Assembly (NCBI RefSeq): GCF_015062915.1
Contig: NZ_SUTJ01000008.1
Coordinates: forward strand, 23,885 to 87,884
Direction of reading: 5' to 3'
Length of the DNA stretch: 64,000 nt
DNA from: Methanobrevibacter thaueri
Lineage (GTDB): Archaea > Methanobacteriota > Methanobacteria > Methanobacteriales > Methanobacteriaceae
Under the pieces are notes generated by a model, which was not told the origin of the DNA, made no database searches, and was given only the letters and a program-made list of their open reading frames with translations. Shown here in pieces: positions 43,301-49,655 of the stretch (position 1 is its first letter; each line of letters opens with the position of its first letter). The position numbers and the translations under genes were made by a program.

Positions 43301-43609
43301 ATAGATAGTGTCTCCTTCCTGAAGATTAGTGTTATCTAAAGCGGATTTTAAATCACCAAAAGGACTTGCTTCAGATCCATCTCCACCGGTTGCACCTGCT
43401 TTTACATACCAACTGTTTCCAGCACTTAAGACATCCCCACTTGAAGAGTGGAGTGTGTCAGAAACAGCTTCATTTTCAACCATCAAGTTTCCATTATCTG
43501 TTCCAACCACAGACACATTCCCATTATTGTCTGCAGCAGCAACAGCTCCTATACATAACATTAATACGCTTATTAATAATAAAATTCCAAATAGTTTATT
43601 AAATTTCAT
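40376..43609 (-). CDS. Secreted adhesin-like protein with beta-helix, DUF11-type repeats and C-terminal membrane anchor
   Basis: This protein has 1077 residues from the ATG at 43609 (MKFNKLFGILLLISVLMLCI), which has GAGGG six bases upstream; the track start at 43621 is a TTG. The signal peptide is cleaved near AAA-DNN. A beta-helix follows (about 50-630, many GGAIY and GNY/NNT coils), then a distinct alpha/beta region (about 640-780) with a Cys in YYVYCIEED and a Gln in LQDEVNIFTD. Two DUF11-like domains follow (KNTGDCNLTGVYVIDKGADG). The end GNPIMALIVVLIALGFGSRRRKQ-type is a membrane helix with a basic stop-transfer tail, so this one is membrane anchored, unlike the two at 11.6-24 kb. Confidence 0.88.
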   Translation of the reverse strand: MKFNKLFGILLLISVLMLCIGAVAAADNNGNVSVVGTDNGNLMVENEAVSDTLHSSSGDVLSAGNSWYVKAGATGGDGSEASPFGDLKSALDNTNLQEGDTIYVMSGTYKGESNTGLTIDKNNLNIVSVDDKKPVFDGENSRQIFKITGDNVVLKGLQLTKGKSANGGALFIDGDNVKVDKCTISSNSNSGNSNGAAIYIADHKGISIVNSSINANKASNMGGAIYNLAHDTLIADCSFYNNKARNGATIFSNNKIRIVDSSIGSGHVTAVHGFGGGVLLYTDASESVIDNVKFSSCYGDQGGAIAAVNCDNITVNDCEIANSIGITDSYQAADSDGAAIWMNGKNNLFNNTSIHDCAGYGYGIVYVPSSSDNTTFNNCSFLRNAVNDYYGSGIYSNSNNLLVNNSYFFKNHCSKYGGAIFANTGDNITIVNSEFVGNYAERGGAVYFGKDGATRCTNPVIDNCTFTDNGIFPNPPFDRNLTKGGAIFSWAENTTITNSNFTHNVALMGGAILFEYGHNFLENNTFTKNIAEKYGGGAVSSTKQGDTINNCTFIDNHAQGYGGALSCDYPTVTNSTFIRNHGNHGGAICTIIANVSDCEFYDNTADDDWVVLAATKLNENNNIHPGQVALSMNHTNYIDMTYDREKNIGYADGYYVYCIEEDADYPRYGVLWENLRFAQNAITEEKVGELLKILILTNWNNENVDHNDLQDEVNIFTDHDYENSNNPVVKKVLELYNSGYRVPTNNAIKTLDDGRIEVFNFVEILTPSATQNVIGFNVTIPKMSVEKDVINVVCINKQAEFNITVKNTGECNITLPWINETYFSDGLVYDSFKSPYNWTYDKETKLWTLNDTLAPGKTANIILIFNVTKTGKMVNNVTTGLGNHTFDNDTVNFTSYAPNMTVEKISNNKTVKVGELTSFTIVVKNTGDCNLTGVYVIDKGADGLEYDHTVDETGKWSYDGNGRWNYNGTLGIGESANFTIVFKAMSEGFKVNNAIAGNNITNDTVNSTNTTNVTVEHNNETDVPENGTDVPDNTTVHPEKPVKSAKAKIDSKATGNPIMALIVVLIALGFGSRRRKQ

Positions 43610-44469
43610 TTTTTCCCTCAAATGAGAGTCAAATCAAAATATAAACTAATCAAATTGATAATCTAATAATATAAATTAAATTTATTTCCAGTTAATTTAA
43701 ACCTCTTAATAAATAATATCCGCAATCATCAACATGCTTAAAGTACAACAGAATATGGCTGACAGGAATTGCCAATCATATCTATTCCACAAAACACTAG
43801 ACCAAAGAATACCAATCATTTTCAGTTGAAATATATCTGAACATTTGATTTTTATATTTACTCTAAGATTTGATTTAACTCAATAAATCGCAAATATATT
43901 ATTTAAATTAATAAATTATTTAATTAAATTTTAAAATTCAATTAATATAATCGAATAAATTACTTATTCTCAACAATAATCTTATAATCTCCAAAATTAT
44001 TATTGTAATCTTATATTATATTAAAACAATATTTATACTTTATTGCAAAAAATGATATAGTTTAATTCAATTTAATGAACATTTTTTAATTTTATATAAA
44101 TTTTTTATTCAATAGGATTATCGGAAATTTAGTGAACAATAATTACTGAAAATAAAAGTATCATAAAAATATTACATAATTTTGAGATAAAAATGAATAG
44201 AATACATTACAATTTGAATGAATAAAATAAAAAATGTAAACTAAATTAATGAAATAATTGAAAATTCATATGTAATCAATATTTTACAGAATAAGTATAG
44301 TTTAATAAGTACTAGACAATATTGTTAAGACAAAACAAAAATATTTTACATATGTTTAACAATTTTTACAAAATGATAAAAGTATACTAAATTTTGATAT
44401 ACTCTAATAAATTAAATATCATTCAAAAATTGAATGCAAAGTCAACTATTCTTTATTAGAATAAAGTTG
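43610..44469. other. Long AT-rich intergenic region, no gene supported
   Basis: About 860 bases upstream of the third adhesin. It is extremely AT-rich with many short stops. The only stretch of higher complexity is 43706-43819, a minus-strand 37-codon ORF with a membrane-like sequence (SAIFCCTLSMLMIADIIY), possibly a remnant. The adhesin promoter must be in the right part of this gap or close to 43650. It may represent deleted adhesin sequence, given the remnant at 45260-45361 on the other side of the flavodoxin gene. Confidence 0.5.
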
Positions 44470-44507
44470 AAGTGAAAAAAATATGAGGAAGATGAGTTCA
44501 TTCATCT
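44470..44507 (-). terminator. Terminator of the flavodoxin gene, stop codon in the loop
   Basis: AGATGA (44490-44495) and TCATCT (44502-44507) with the TGA stop in the loop. TCCTCATATTTTTTTCAC follows on the minus strand. Confidence 0.5.
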
Positions 44508-45004
44508 ATCCATGATTTTACAGTATCTTTTGCATCATATACGCTGGCACCAGGAATTGACAATCCCCTTTTGATTTCAGCGCCTTGGCATAATTTGTCC
44601 AAATCCTTTTGAGATGAGCCAAAACCGGACCCTTCATGGGTTACAAATGGTTTTACAACTTTACCAGTAAAATCAAGTGGCTCTAGTTGAGTAAACATTG
44701 GCATCGGCAAGGTTCCCCACCAGTTTGGAAAACCGATGTATATTGTATCGTATTGATCAATGCTTTCAAGGGTTTGCTTGATTTCAGGCCTTGCATCATC
44801 TTGCTGTTCCTTTTTGGCCACATCAATGCATTTCATGTAATCGTCAGGATATTCTACTGCAGGTTCAACTTTAAATAGTTCTGCATTGTCGATTTCCTGA
44901 ATGTATCCGGCAATAACTTCAGTGTTTCCCTTTTCGATGTTTTTAAGTTCACCGCCGAAGTAGTTTTCACCGTTTCTTGAAAAGTAAATTACTAAGCTTG
45001 ACAT
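44498..45004 (-). CDS. Flavodoxin
   Basis: This 168-residue flavodoxin-family protein (flavodoxin_4 type, as in many anaerobes) has SLVIYFSRNGENYFGGELKN (FMN phosphate loop), DTIYIGFPNWWGTLPMPMFT (FMN isoalloxazine loop) and PFVTHEGSGFGSSQKDL. It is a soluble electron carrier or quinone/flavin reductase. Its promoter carries the same 17-bp inverted repeat as the hydrolase promoter at 5585, directly adjacent to the TATA box, so a shared regulator is likely. It lies close to FprA, an O2-scavenging flavoprotein. Confidence 0.88.
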   Translation of the reverse strand: MSSLVIYFSRNGENYFGGELKNIEKGNTEVIAGYIQEIDNAELFKVEPAVEYPDDYMKCIDVAKKEQQDDARPEIKQTLESIDQYDTIYIGFPNWWGTLPMPMFTQLEPLDFTGKVVKPFVTHEGSGFGSSQKDLDKLCQGAEIKRGLSIPGASVYDAKDTVKSWIDE

Positions 45005-45038
45005 AATATTAACTCCTTGTTTATTGTTTAAATCTTTT

Positions 45039-45066
45039 TAGTATATAAATGTTGCTACTCGCAACA
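45039..45066 (-). promoter_or_regulatory. TATA box plus 17-bp inverted-repeat operator of the flavodoxin gene
   Basis: TGTTGCTACTCGCAACA (45050-45066) is a 6-5-6 inverted repeat two bases from the TATA element (TATATACTA on the minus strand). The GC-bearing arms stand out in AT-rich DNA. Sequence and position match the site at 5585-5601. The start codon lies about 45 bases downstream. Confidence 0.65.
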
Positions 45067-45136
45067 ATTATTGAATTTAAGTTAACCTAAAAAAGCCTTT
45101 AAAATTAGAATTTTGGAAATCCTAAATAGTAATATC

Positions 45137-45145
45137 TTTAAATAT
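45137..45145 (+). promoter_or_regulatory. Possible TATA box for the candidate RNA
   Basis: TTTAAATAT about 25 bases before the first base of the hairpin at 45168, a suitable archaeal distance. Low information on its own because the area is AT-rich. Confidence 0.3.
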
Positions 45146-45167
45146 GATAAATAATTAATATAACATA

Positions 45168-45234
45168 TGTGGATGCTTAAAAGAATTTTGTCCATTGGCG
45201 GATGACTCAGAAATTCTCTCCACACACTTTTTTT
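45168..45234 (+). ncRNA. Candidate small structured RNA
   Basis: An isolated, comparatively GC-rich island. TGTGGA (45168-45173) pairs with TCCACA (45219-45224). AGAATTT (45182-45188) pairs with AAATTCT (45211-45217). The top, GTCC (45190-45193) with GGAT (45200-45203), closes loop ATTGGC. The outer stem is followed by CACA and T7 (45228-45234), which would terminate a transcript of about 65 bases. The single irregular hairpin with ACA directly after the basal stem resembles archaeal H/ACA guide RNAs, but the internal loop is too lopsided for a normal pocket. No protein-coding content on this strand. Confidence 0.35.
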
Positions 45235-45259
45235 AAAAAAATAAAAATAGAAAACGTAA

Positions 45260-45361
45260 TTAATTACGTCTTCTTAATGGTAAAAATATTCCCATTACTG
45301 CAATCAAACCCATTACCACAGGATTTGCAGTTTCATGCACTGATAAGTCAATTGTATCAAT
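45260..45361 (-). pseudogene. Decayed C-terminal anchor of an adhesin-like protein
   Basis: The minus strand reads IDTIDLSVHETANPVVMGLI then AVMGIFLPLRRRN and stop. This is the same design as the end of the adhesin at 40376 (GNP, hydrophobic helix, RRR-K/N). Adhesin-like proteins end this way after hundreds of residues. Here the frame upstream loses similarity within about 30 residues and runs into the FprA terminator, and no signal peptide or ribosome site exists. It is best read as the leftover 3' end of a deleted adhesin gene. The surrounding 45005-45425 holds otherwise only the operator, the candidate RNA and terminators. Confidence 0.65.
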
Positions 45362-45386
45362 CAAACAAAAAAAGTTTTCAAAACTT

Positions 45387-45433
45387 GAATATGAAAAAAA
45401 GTAAAAAAAAAGAAGAATAGGAAATCTATTCTT
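45387..45433 (-). terminator. Intrinsic terminator of fprA, stop codon inside the stem
   Basis: AAGAATAG (45413-45420) and CTATTCTT (45426-45433) form a perfect 8-bp stem with a 5-base loop. The TAG stop (45426-45428) is in the stem. CTTTTTTTTTACTTTTTTTC follows on the minus strand. Confidence 0.7.
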
Positions 45434-46649
45434 TAATTGATCTTGCGAGTTCTGCACCTTTCTCAAATGCTTCAGCCATTACATCCTCATCAGGTACGAA
45501 CAATACATCTAAAGTGTCGGTTACAGTGAATCCGGAAGCTTCTAAATCATCTTGGAGTTTTTTAATGGCTCCTCCACCCCAACCTTTGGATGAAAAGATT
45601 AATGCGTTTTTCTCACTGCCTGTTCCCTTGAAGTTGACACAGTCCAACCAGTACATCATGTTACCTATTCTTGGGAATGGCTTGTTCATCATTGTAGGAG
45701 CTCCCAATGCGATTGCTTTTGAGTCCAGAATGTCAGTAATCACATCATCAGGTCCGTCTTCCTGCATGAAGTACATTGCAACCTCAACGCCTTCGCTCAT
45801 GATACCTTCAGCGATTTGGTAAGCGAGCTTTTCGGTTGAATGGTGCATTGTGTCATAGATAACTGTGATTTTGTCCTTGCACACACCGGATCCCCATTCT
45901 GAGTATTTTTCTACAATTGGAGCAGGGTTTTTCCAGATTTGACCGTGACATGGTGCAATCATCTTGATATCATTGATTAAACCAGTGTTGGTTAATTCAT
46001 CCAGTTTCATCCTGAGCATCGGTGAGCCTAATGTCACTAAATTAGCGTAATATTTTTGAGCTTCCCTTAAAAGGTATTCTGTATCATAGTCCTCATCAAA
46101 TCTTTTTGAGCGGGCCACGTGCTGACCGAATGCATCATTTGAGAATAATATTCCTTCTTCAGCCAATAATGTGAACATGCTGTCCGGCCAGTGAAGCATT
46201 GGAGCTGATATAAATTTTAAAGTTCTTCCGCCAATGTCCAGTTCGTCGCCGGTTGCAACAGCATTGATTTCAAGGTCTGAGAAGTTGTGGTATTGTGCTT
46301 CAAGGAATTTGATACAGTTTGCAGAAGCATAAATTTCGGCTTCAGGATTGTATTCTTCAATAGTTTGTCTTAAGAAAGTGGAATGGTCCATTTCGGAGTG
46401 GTTTTGAACGAATACATCAATCTTGAATTCTTTTCCTTCTTGTTCGAATGCGTCTTTCACTCTTGCATCGAACTGTTCAAACATTCCTCTGTAAACGTTA
46501 TCGATTAATACAGTTTTTTCTTCACCAAATACAAGGTATGCGTTGTATGTGGTTCCTGGAATTCCATATCCATGGAAAGTTCTGCTGTGCCAGTGGATTA
46601 CACCAACCCAATAGACACCGTCTGCAATTTTTACTGCTTTTGCTTTCAT
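45426..46649 (-). CDS. fprA: Coenzyme F420H2 oxidase (flavodiiron protein)
   Basis: This is a 407-residue A-type flavoprotein. The metallo-beta-lactamase-like domain carries the di-iron ligands HSEMDHS (about residues 83-89, H-x-E-x-D-H), the His in MLHWPDSMF, and APCHGQIW. The C-terminal flavodoxin domain starts near 255 (VIYDTMHHSTEKLAYQIAEG). In Methanobrevibacter and relatives this enzyme reduces O2 to water with F420H2 and protects the anaerobe. GAGGTT precedes the ATG. It is a single-gene unit next to the flavodoxin locus, so the area looks like an oxygen-response cluster. Confidence 0.93.
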   Translation of the reverse strand: MKAKAVKIADGVYWVGVIHWHSRTFHGYGIPGTTYNAYLVFGEEKTVLIDNVYRGMFEQFDARVKDAFEQEGKEFKIDVFVQNHSEMDHSTFLRQTIEEYNPEAEIYASANCIKFLEAQYHNFSDLEINAVATGDELDIGGRTLKFISAPMLHWPDSMFTLLAEEGILFSNDAFGQHVARSKRFDEDYDTEYLLREAQKYYANLVTLGSPMLRMKLDELTNTGLINDIKMIAPCHGQIWKNPAPIVEKYSEWGSGVCKDKITVIYDTMHHSTEKLAYQIAEGIMSEGVEVAMYFMQEDGPDDVITDILDSKAIALGAPTMMNKPFPRIGNMMYWLDCVNFKGTGSEKNALIFSSKGWGGGAIKKLQDDLEASGFTVTDTLDVLFVPDEDVMAEAFEKGAELARSIKE

Positions 46650-46739
46650 TTCAATAACCTCATAAAATATTTAAGTTATATAACTATATATTCTATATTC
46701 TATATAAATTATTTTAATTAATTAATAAGAGGTCATATT

Positions 46740-47405
46740 TTGAACAAAAGAATCGATTTACATATGCACAGCCTATTCAGTGATGGTGAATTGTTGCCAT
46801 CAGAACTTGCAAGAAGAGCCTTGAAATTGAATCATGAAGCAATTGCAATCACAGACCATGTGGACTGGTCAAACGTTGACACAATCCCTGCCATTCAAGA
46901 TGCAATTGATGATATTAACGCTAACTGGGACATTACCGTTGTTTTAGGTGCTGAAGTCACTCATGCTCCAACCGAATCCATTGACGGAATAGCTGCAAGA
47001 GCCAAGGAGTTAGGTGCAAAAATCGTTGTGGTCCATGGTGAAACATTGAATGAACCTGTTACTCCTGGAACAAACCGTGCAGCAGTTGAATCCGAAAACA
47101 TTGACATTTTGGGCCATCCGGGATTGATTACCATTGAAGAGGCAGAACTTGCAAAGGAAAATGACATTTATTTGGAGATATCTGCACGTAAGGGACACTG
47201 TCTTGGAAACGGACATGTTGCAAACGTTGCCCGTGAAGTGGGAAACAAATTACTTGTCAATACTGATACTCACTCACCTGACAACATTATCACTTTTGAA
47301 AAGTCATATGAAATAGCTTTAGGTGCAGGATTAACACATGAAGAAGCCATGAAAGCCATCGTGGACAATCCTCGTGAATTACTTAAGAAAAAAGGAGTAA
47401 TGTAA
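46740..47405 (+). CDS. PHP-domain phosphoesterase, histidinol-phosphatase-like
   Basis: This 221-residue protein has the PHP metal-binding motifs in order: [47 protein letters not shown] and NTDTHSPDN. It is a single-domain, probably trinuclear-metal phosphoesterase. Histidinol phosphatase is a common annotation, but other phosphoesters are equally possible. The start is a TTG, supported by AGAGGT at good spacing and the lack of any ATG before the first motif. It is divergent from fprA. Confidence 0.82.
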   Translation: MNKRIDLHMHSLFSDGELLPSELARRALKLNHEAIAITDHVDWSNVDTIPAIQDAIDDINANWDITVVLGAEVTHAPTESIDGIAARAKELGAKIVVVHGETLNEPVTPGTNRAAVESENIDILGHPGLITIEEAELAKENDIYLEISARKGHCLGNGHVANVAREVGNKLLVNTDTHSPDNIITFEKSYEIALGAGLTHEEAMKAIVDNPRELLKKKGVM

Positions 47406-47435
47406 AAAAAGTGTGTATGTAAAAATATGTAATTT

Positions 47436-47463
47436 AATATGATGTTTAAATTAACATCGTATT
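47436..47463. terminator. Long hairpin between convergent genes
   Basis: AATATGATGTT (47436-47446) pairs with AACATCGTATT (47453-47463), 11 bp with one G-T, loop of 6. It overlaps the stop of the reductase gene (47462-47464) and lies 31 bases past the PHP stop. T-tracts are near but not directly adjacent. Confidence 0.45.
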
Positions 47464-48127
47464 AAATAACCTTATATGTCAAAATTAAGTCTTTTCCAAG
47501 AGAATAAGAATCAACCAATTCCAGTTTAACCGCATCATCCATCAAGTCAAAACCTTCACCGTCAAAGAAAGTCTTTGCATTAGCTCCACCGACAACCATC
47601 GGAGCAACGCAAATCCTTATTTCATCAATTAGACCTGCTTTTATCATGGAGAAGTTCAATGTGGCTCCTCCCTCAAGCATCAGTTTTTCTATTCCTTCCT
47701 CATGCAGGTAACTCATCAATAGACTTAGGTCAACTCGATCATCACCTGAAAAGAAAAATTTGACTCCTCTTTTCTTGAAGGTTTCATACTTGTCTGATTC
47801 CATGAAATCATGCTTGTACTCATTTGCACATGCAATGATTGTCTTTGCATCATTGTTTGTGATTCTTGCATCGATTGGTGTTCTGCATTTGCTGTCAACA
47901 ACCACTCGAACGGGATTGTCCTCAGGGTTAGCATCAATCTTGTGTATAGTGAGCCTTGGATCATCTGCCATTACTGTGCCTATTCCAACCATTATTGCAT
48001 CACATTCCTTTCTCAGCTCATGAACCCTTTCAAGGTCTTCCTTGCCTGAAATGTTTGAGCTTCCGGTTTGTGTTGCAATCTTACCGTCCAATGTCATTGC
48101 AGCGTTCAATATTACATATGGCCTCAT
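47462..48127 (-). CDS. arfC: 2,5-diamino-6-ribosylamino-4(3H)-pyrimidinone 5'-phosphate reductase
   Basis: This is a 221-residue RibD C-terminal-type reductase: VILNAAMTLDGKIATQTGSS, CDAIMVGIGTVMADDPRLTI (substrate-binding), IEKLMLEGGATLNFSMIKAG and IDEIRICVAPMVVGGANA. It reduces the ribosyl group with NADPH in archaeal riboflavin and F420 precursor synthesis. Length matches the stand-alone archaeal enzyme (no deaminase domain). It is followed upstream, 8 bases away, by the membrane transferase gene and probably shares its transcript. Its product feeds FAD/FMN and the FO ring made with CofH. Confidence 0.9.
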   Translation of the reverse strand: MRPYVILNAAMTLDGKIATQTGSSNISGKEDLERVHELRKECDAIMVGIGTVMADDPRLTIHKIDANPEDNPVRVVVDSKCRTPIDARITNNDAKTIIACANEYKHDFMESDKYETFKKRGVKFFFSGDDRVDLSLLMSYLHEEGIEKLMLEGGATLNFSMIKAGLIDEIRICVAPMVVGGANAKTFFDGEGFDLMDDAVKLELVDSYSLGKDLILTYKVI

Positions 48128-48135
48128 TATCTCAC

Positions 48136-49149
48136 CTATATATGATAGAACATTTCCTTGATGTGCAGGAAGTTTGCTAGTGTCTGGTTTTCAAGCATTC
48201 CAGGCATGGTCAATGCCACAAGAATACCTAATACACCGAATATGATACCTATTCCCCAGATTATTTTTACCGCATCCTTTTCTGCAATAGGTCTTCTTAA
48301 AACCAGTCTGATTAATGACTTGAAGCCTTGTTCCGGTCTTACAAGCTTTCCTTCATCGTTTACTTGTGTAGGCTTTTGCTGTTGACGGTTCATTACTCCT
48401 GCAGAGTAGAATTTCAATGCAGCGTCAATGATGTTTGGCATCAATACGATTAATGCAATTAACTTCACCCTTCCGATAAATGCAATGCACACTACCGCAG
48501 CTCCGATAATCAATGTACCTGTGTCACCTGGGAAAATCTTTGCAGGATACCTGTTATAATAGAGAAATGCTATCAATGCACCGAGCATACTCATTGAAAT
48601 GATTGTTACGTCGTATTTGCCCAATATTATACATGCTATTGTCAGGGAGGTCATTGAGATGACACCAAGACCGGATTCGATACCGTTCAATCCGGCAAGC
48701 ATGTTTGTCAGGTTTGATCCGATTGACAGTGCAATTGGAATTGTAATGAGATAAAGCAATCCAACATTTGATGGTGCAGCCCAAATCAATGGGAGACCTG
48801 CTATAAAGAGCAACAGGAACTTGTCTCTGGATGACAATGCAAGCAAGTCATCGAGAATACCGATCATTCCAACAAGCAATATTACAACAAGAACTATAAC
48901 CAGTGGAAACGCTAGGATTTCATGCATATAGATTCCGGAAAACATTCCCAACGTGAATCCGAAGAGTATTCCGAACCCACCCATTTCAGCAACAACGGGT
49001 TTCCAGGACTTGTGAATATCCTTACCGACAATGTCGGCTTCTTTCATCTTTCTAATTATCTTAGGCATCACTATTCTGGTGGCCAGAAAAGAAAGTATGC
49101 CGCAGACAATAGCAATCACATATAACGGAAGTTGCGGTAAAATTATCAT
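48136..49149 (-). CDS. MraY/WecA-type glycosyl-1-phosphate transferase (glycosyltransferase family 4)
   Basis: This is a 337-residue polytopic membrane protein with about ten segments. Motifs of the polyprenyl-phosphate hexosamine-1-phosphate transferases: MIGILDDLLAL (DD), SNLTNMLAGLNGIESGLGVI (catalytic region) and KIFPGDTGTLIIGA. It loads a UDP-sugar onto the lipid carrier on the cytoplasmic face, for pseudomurein or N-glycan assembly. UppS, encoded at the right of the window, makes the carrier. The exact sugar cannot be told. It lies upstream of arfC and downstream of the HTH/metG run. Confidence 0.88.
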   Translation of the reverse strand: MIILPQLPLYVIAIVCGILSFLATRIVMPKIIRKMKEADIVGKDIHKSWKPVVAEMGGFGILFGFTLGMFSGIYMHEILAFPLVIVLVVILLVGMIGILDDLLALSSRDKFLLLFIAGLPLIWAAPSNVGLLYLITIPIALSIGSNLTNMLAGLNGIESGLGVISMTSLTIACIILGKYDVTIISMSMLGALIAFLYYNRYPAKIFPGDTGTLIIGAAVVCIAFIGRVKLIALIVLMPNIIDAALKFYSAGVMNRQQQKPTQVNDEGKLVRPEQGFKSLIRLVLRRPIAEKDAVKIIWGIGIIFGVLGILVALTMPGMLENQTLANFLHIKEMFYHI

Positions 49150-49185
49150 ACTTAATTATTTAAAATTCATTATTAAAAAAAGTAA

Positions 49186-49650
49186 TTATTTTTTGTTTAA
49201 AATATAATAAACAGTCCTTATGGGAATATCTAATTTTTCAGATATTTCTTTGGGCTTTAGGCCATCTTCCCTAAGACGTTTAACCTCATCATGGTCATGT
49301 TTTCTTTGGCGATTGTCAAAATCAGCTTTAGCCTTTCTTAACAAATAATAAACCCTGTTAAGTGAAATATCAAGTTTTAATGAAATTTCCTTAGCGGATA
49401 ATCCCTCATTTGATAGTTTCAGGACATATCCTTCAAGCTCATTGCTTCTGGACTTTGCTCCCCACTCATATTTCTTTTTAACCTCAATGTCAAGTTGTGA
49501 CAATGCATCGATATATGTTTTTGAAATCCTATTGTAAACACTTGGAGAACAGGTTATCTCCTCAAGATTAGAATATTTATCCATCAAATCCATAATCATC
49601 ACAGAGGACAATGGCTTTGTAATGTGAATCGTTCTCACTTTATTATCCAT
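49186..49650 (-). CDS. DUF1699-like protein with two helix-turn-helix repeats
   Basis: This protein has 154 residues from the ATG at 49650, which has GTGAT four bases ahead; the track start 49659 is a GTG. The N-terminal part, MDKYSNLEEITCSPSVYNRI and KKKYEWGAKSRSNE, resembles DUF1699 proteins of methanogens. The second half has two similar helix-turn-helix units: LSNEGLSAKEISLKLDISLN-RVYYLLRK and LREDGLKPKEISEKLDIPIR-TVYYILNK. This points to DNA binding and regulation. It follows the DUF530-type gene with no gap, in an apparent operon with metG. The target is unknown. Confidence 0.6.
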   Translation of the reverse strand: MDNKVRTIHITKPLSSVMIMDLMDKYSNLEEITCSPSVYNRISKTYIDALSQLDIEVKKKYEWGAKSRSNELEGYVLKLSNEGLSAKEISLKLDISLNRVYYLLRKAKADFDNRQRKHDHDEVKRLREDGLKPKEISEKLDIPIRTVYYILNKK

Positions 49651-49655
49651 GCAAA

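Noticed and set aside
43706-43819. 37-codon minus ORF with membrane-like sequence in the long intergenic gap
   Set aside because: Too short, no ribosome site and no recognisable family; kept only as a note in the gap entry.
45202-45420. 72-codon plus ORF (MTQKFSPHTFFKK...)
   Set aside because: It crosses the candidate RNA end, the adhesin remnant and the fprA terminator; Lys/Phe-rich composition reflects T/A tracts.
46740-47405. RNase P protein 3 (Rpp30) as identity of the PHP protein
   Set aside because: Full PHP metal motifs (HMHS, DHVDW, NTDTHS) favour an active phosphoesterase; Rpp30 proteins have lost most of these residues.
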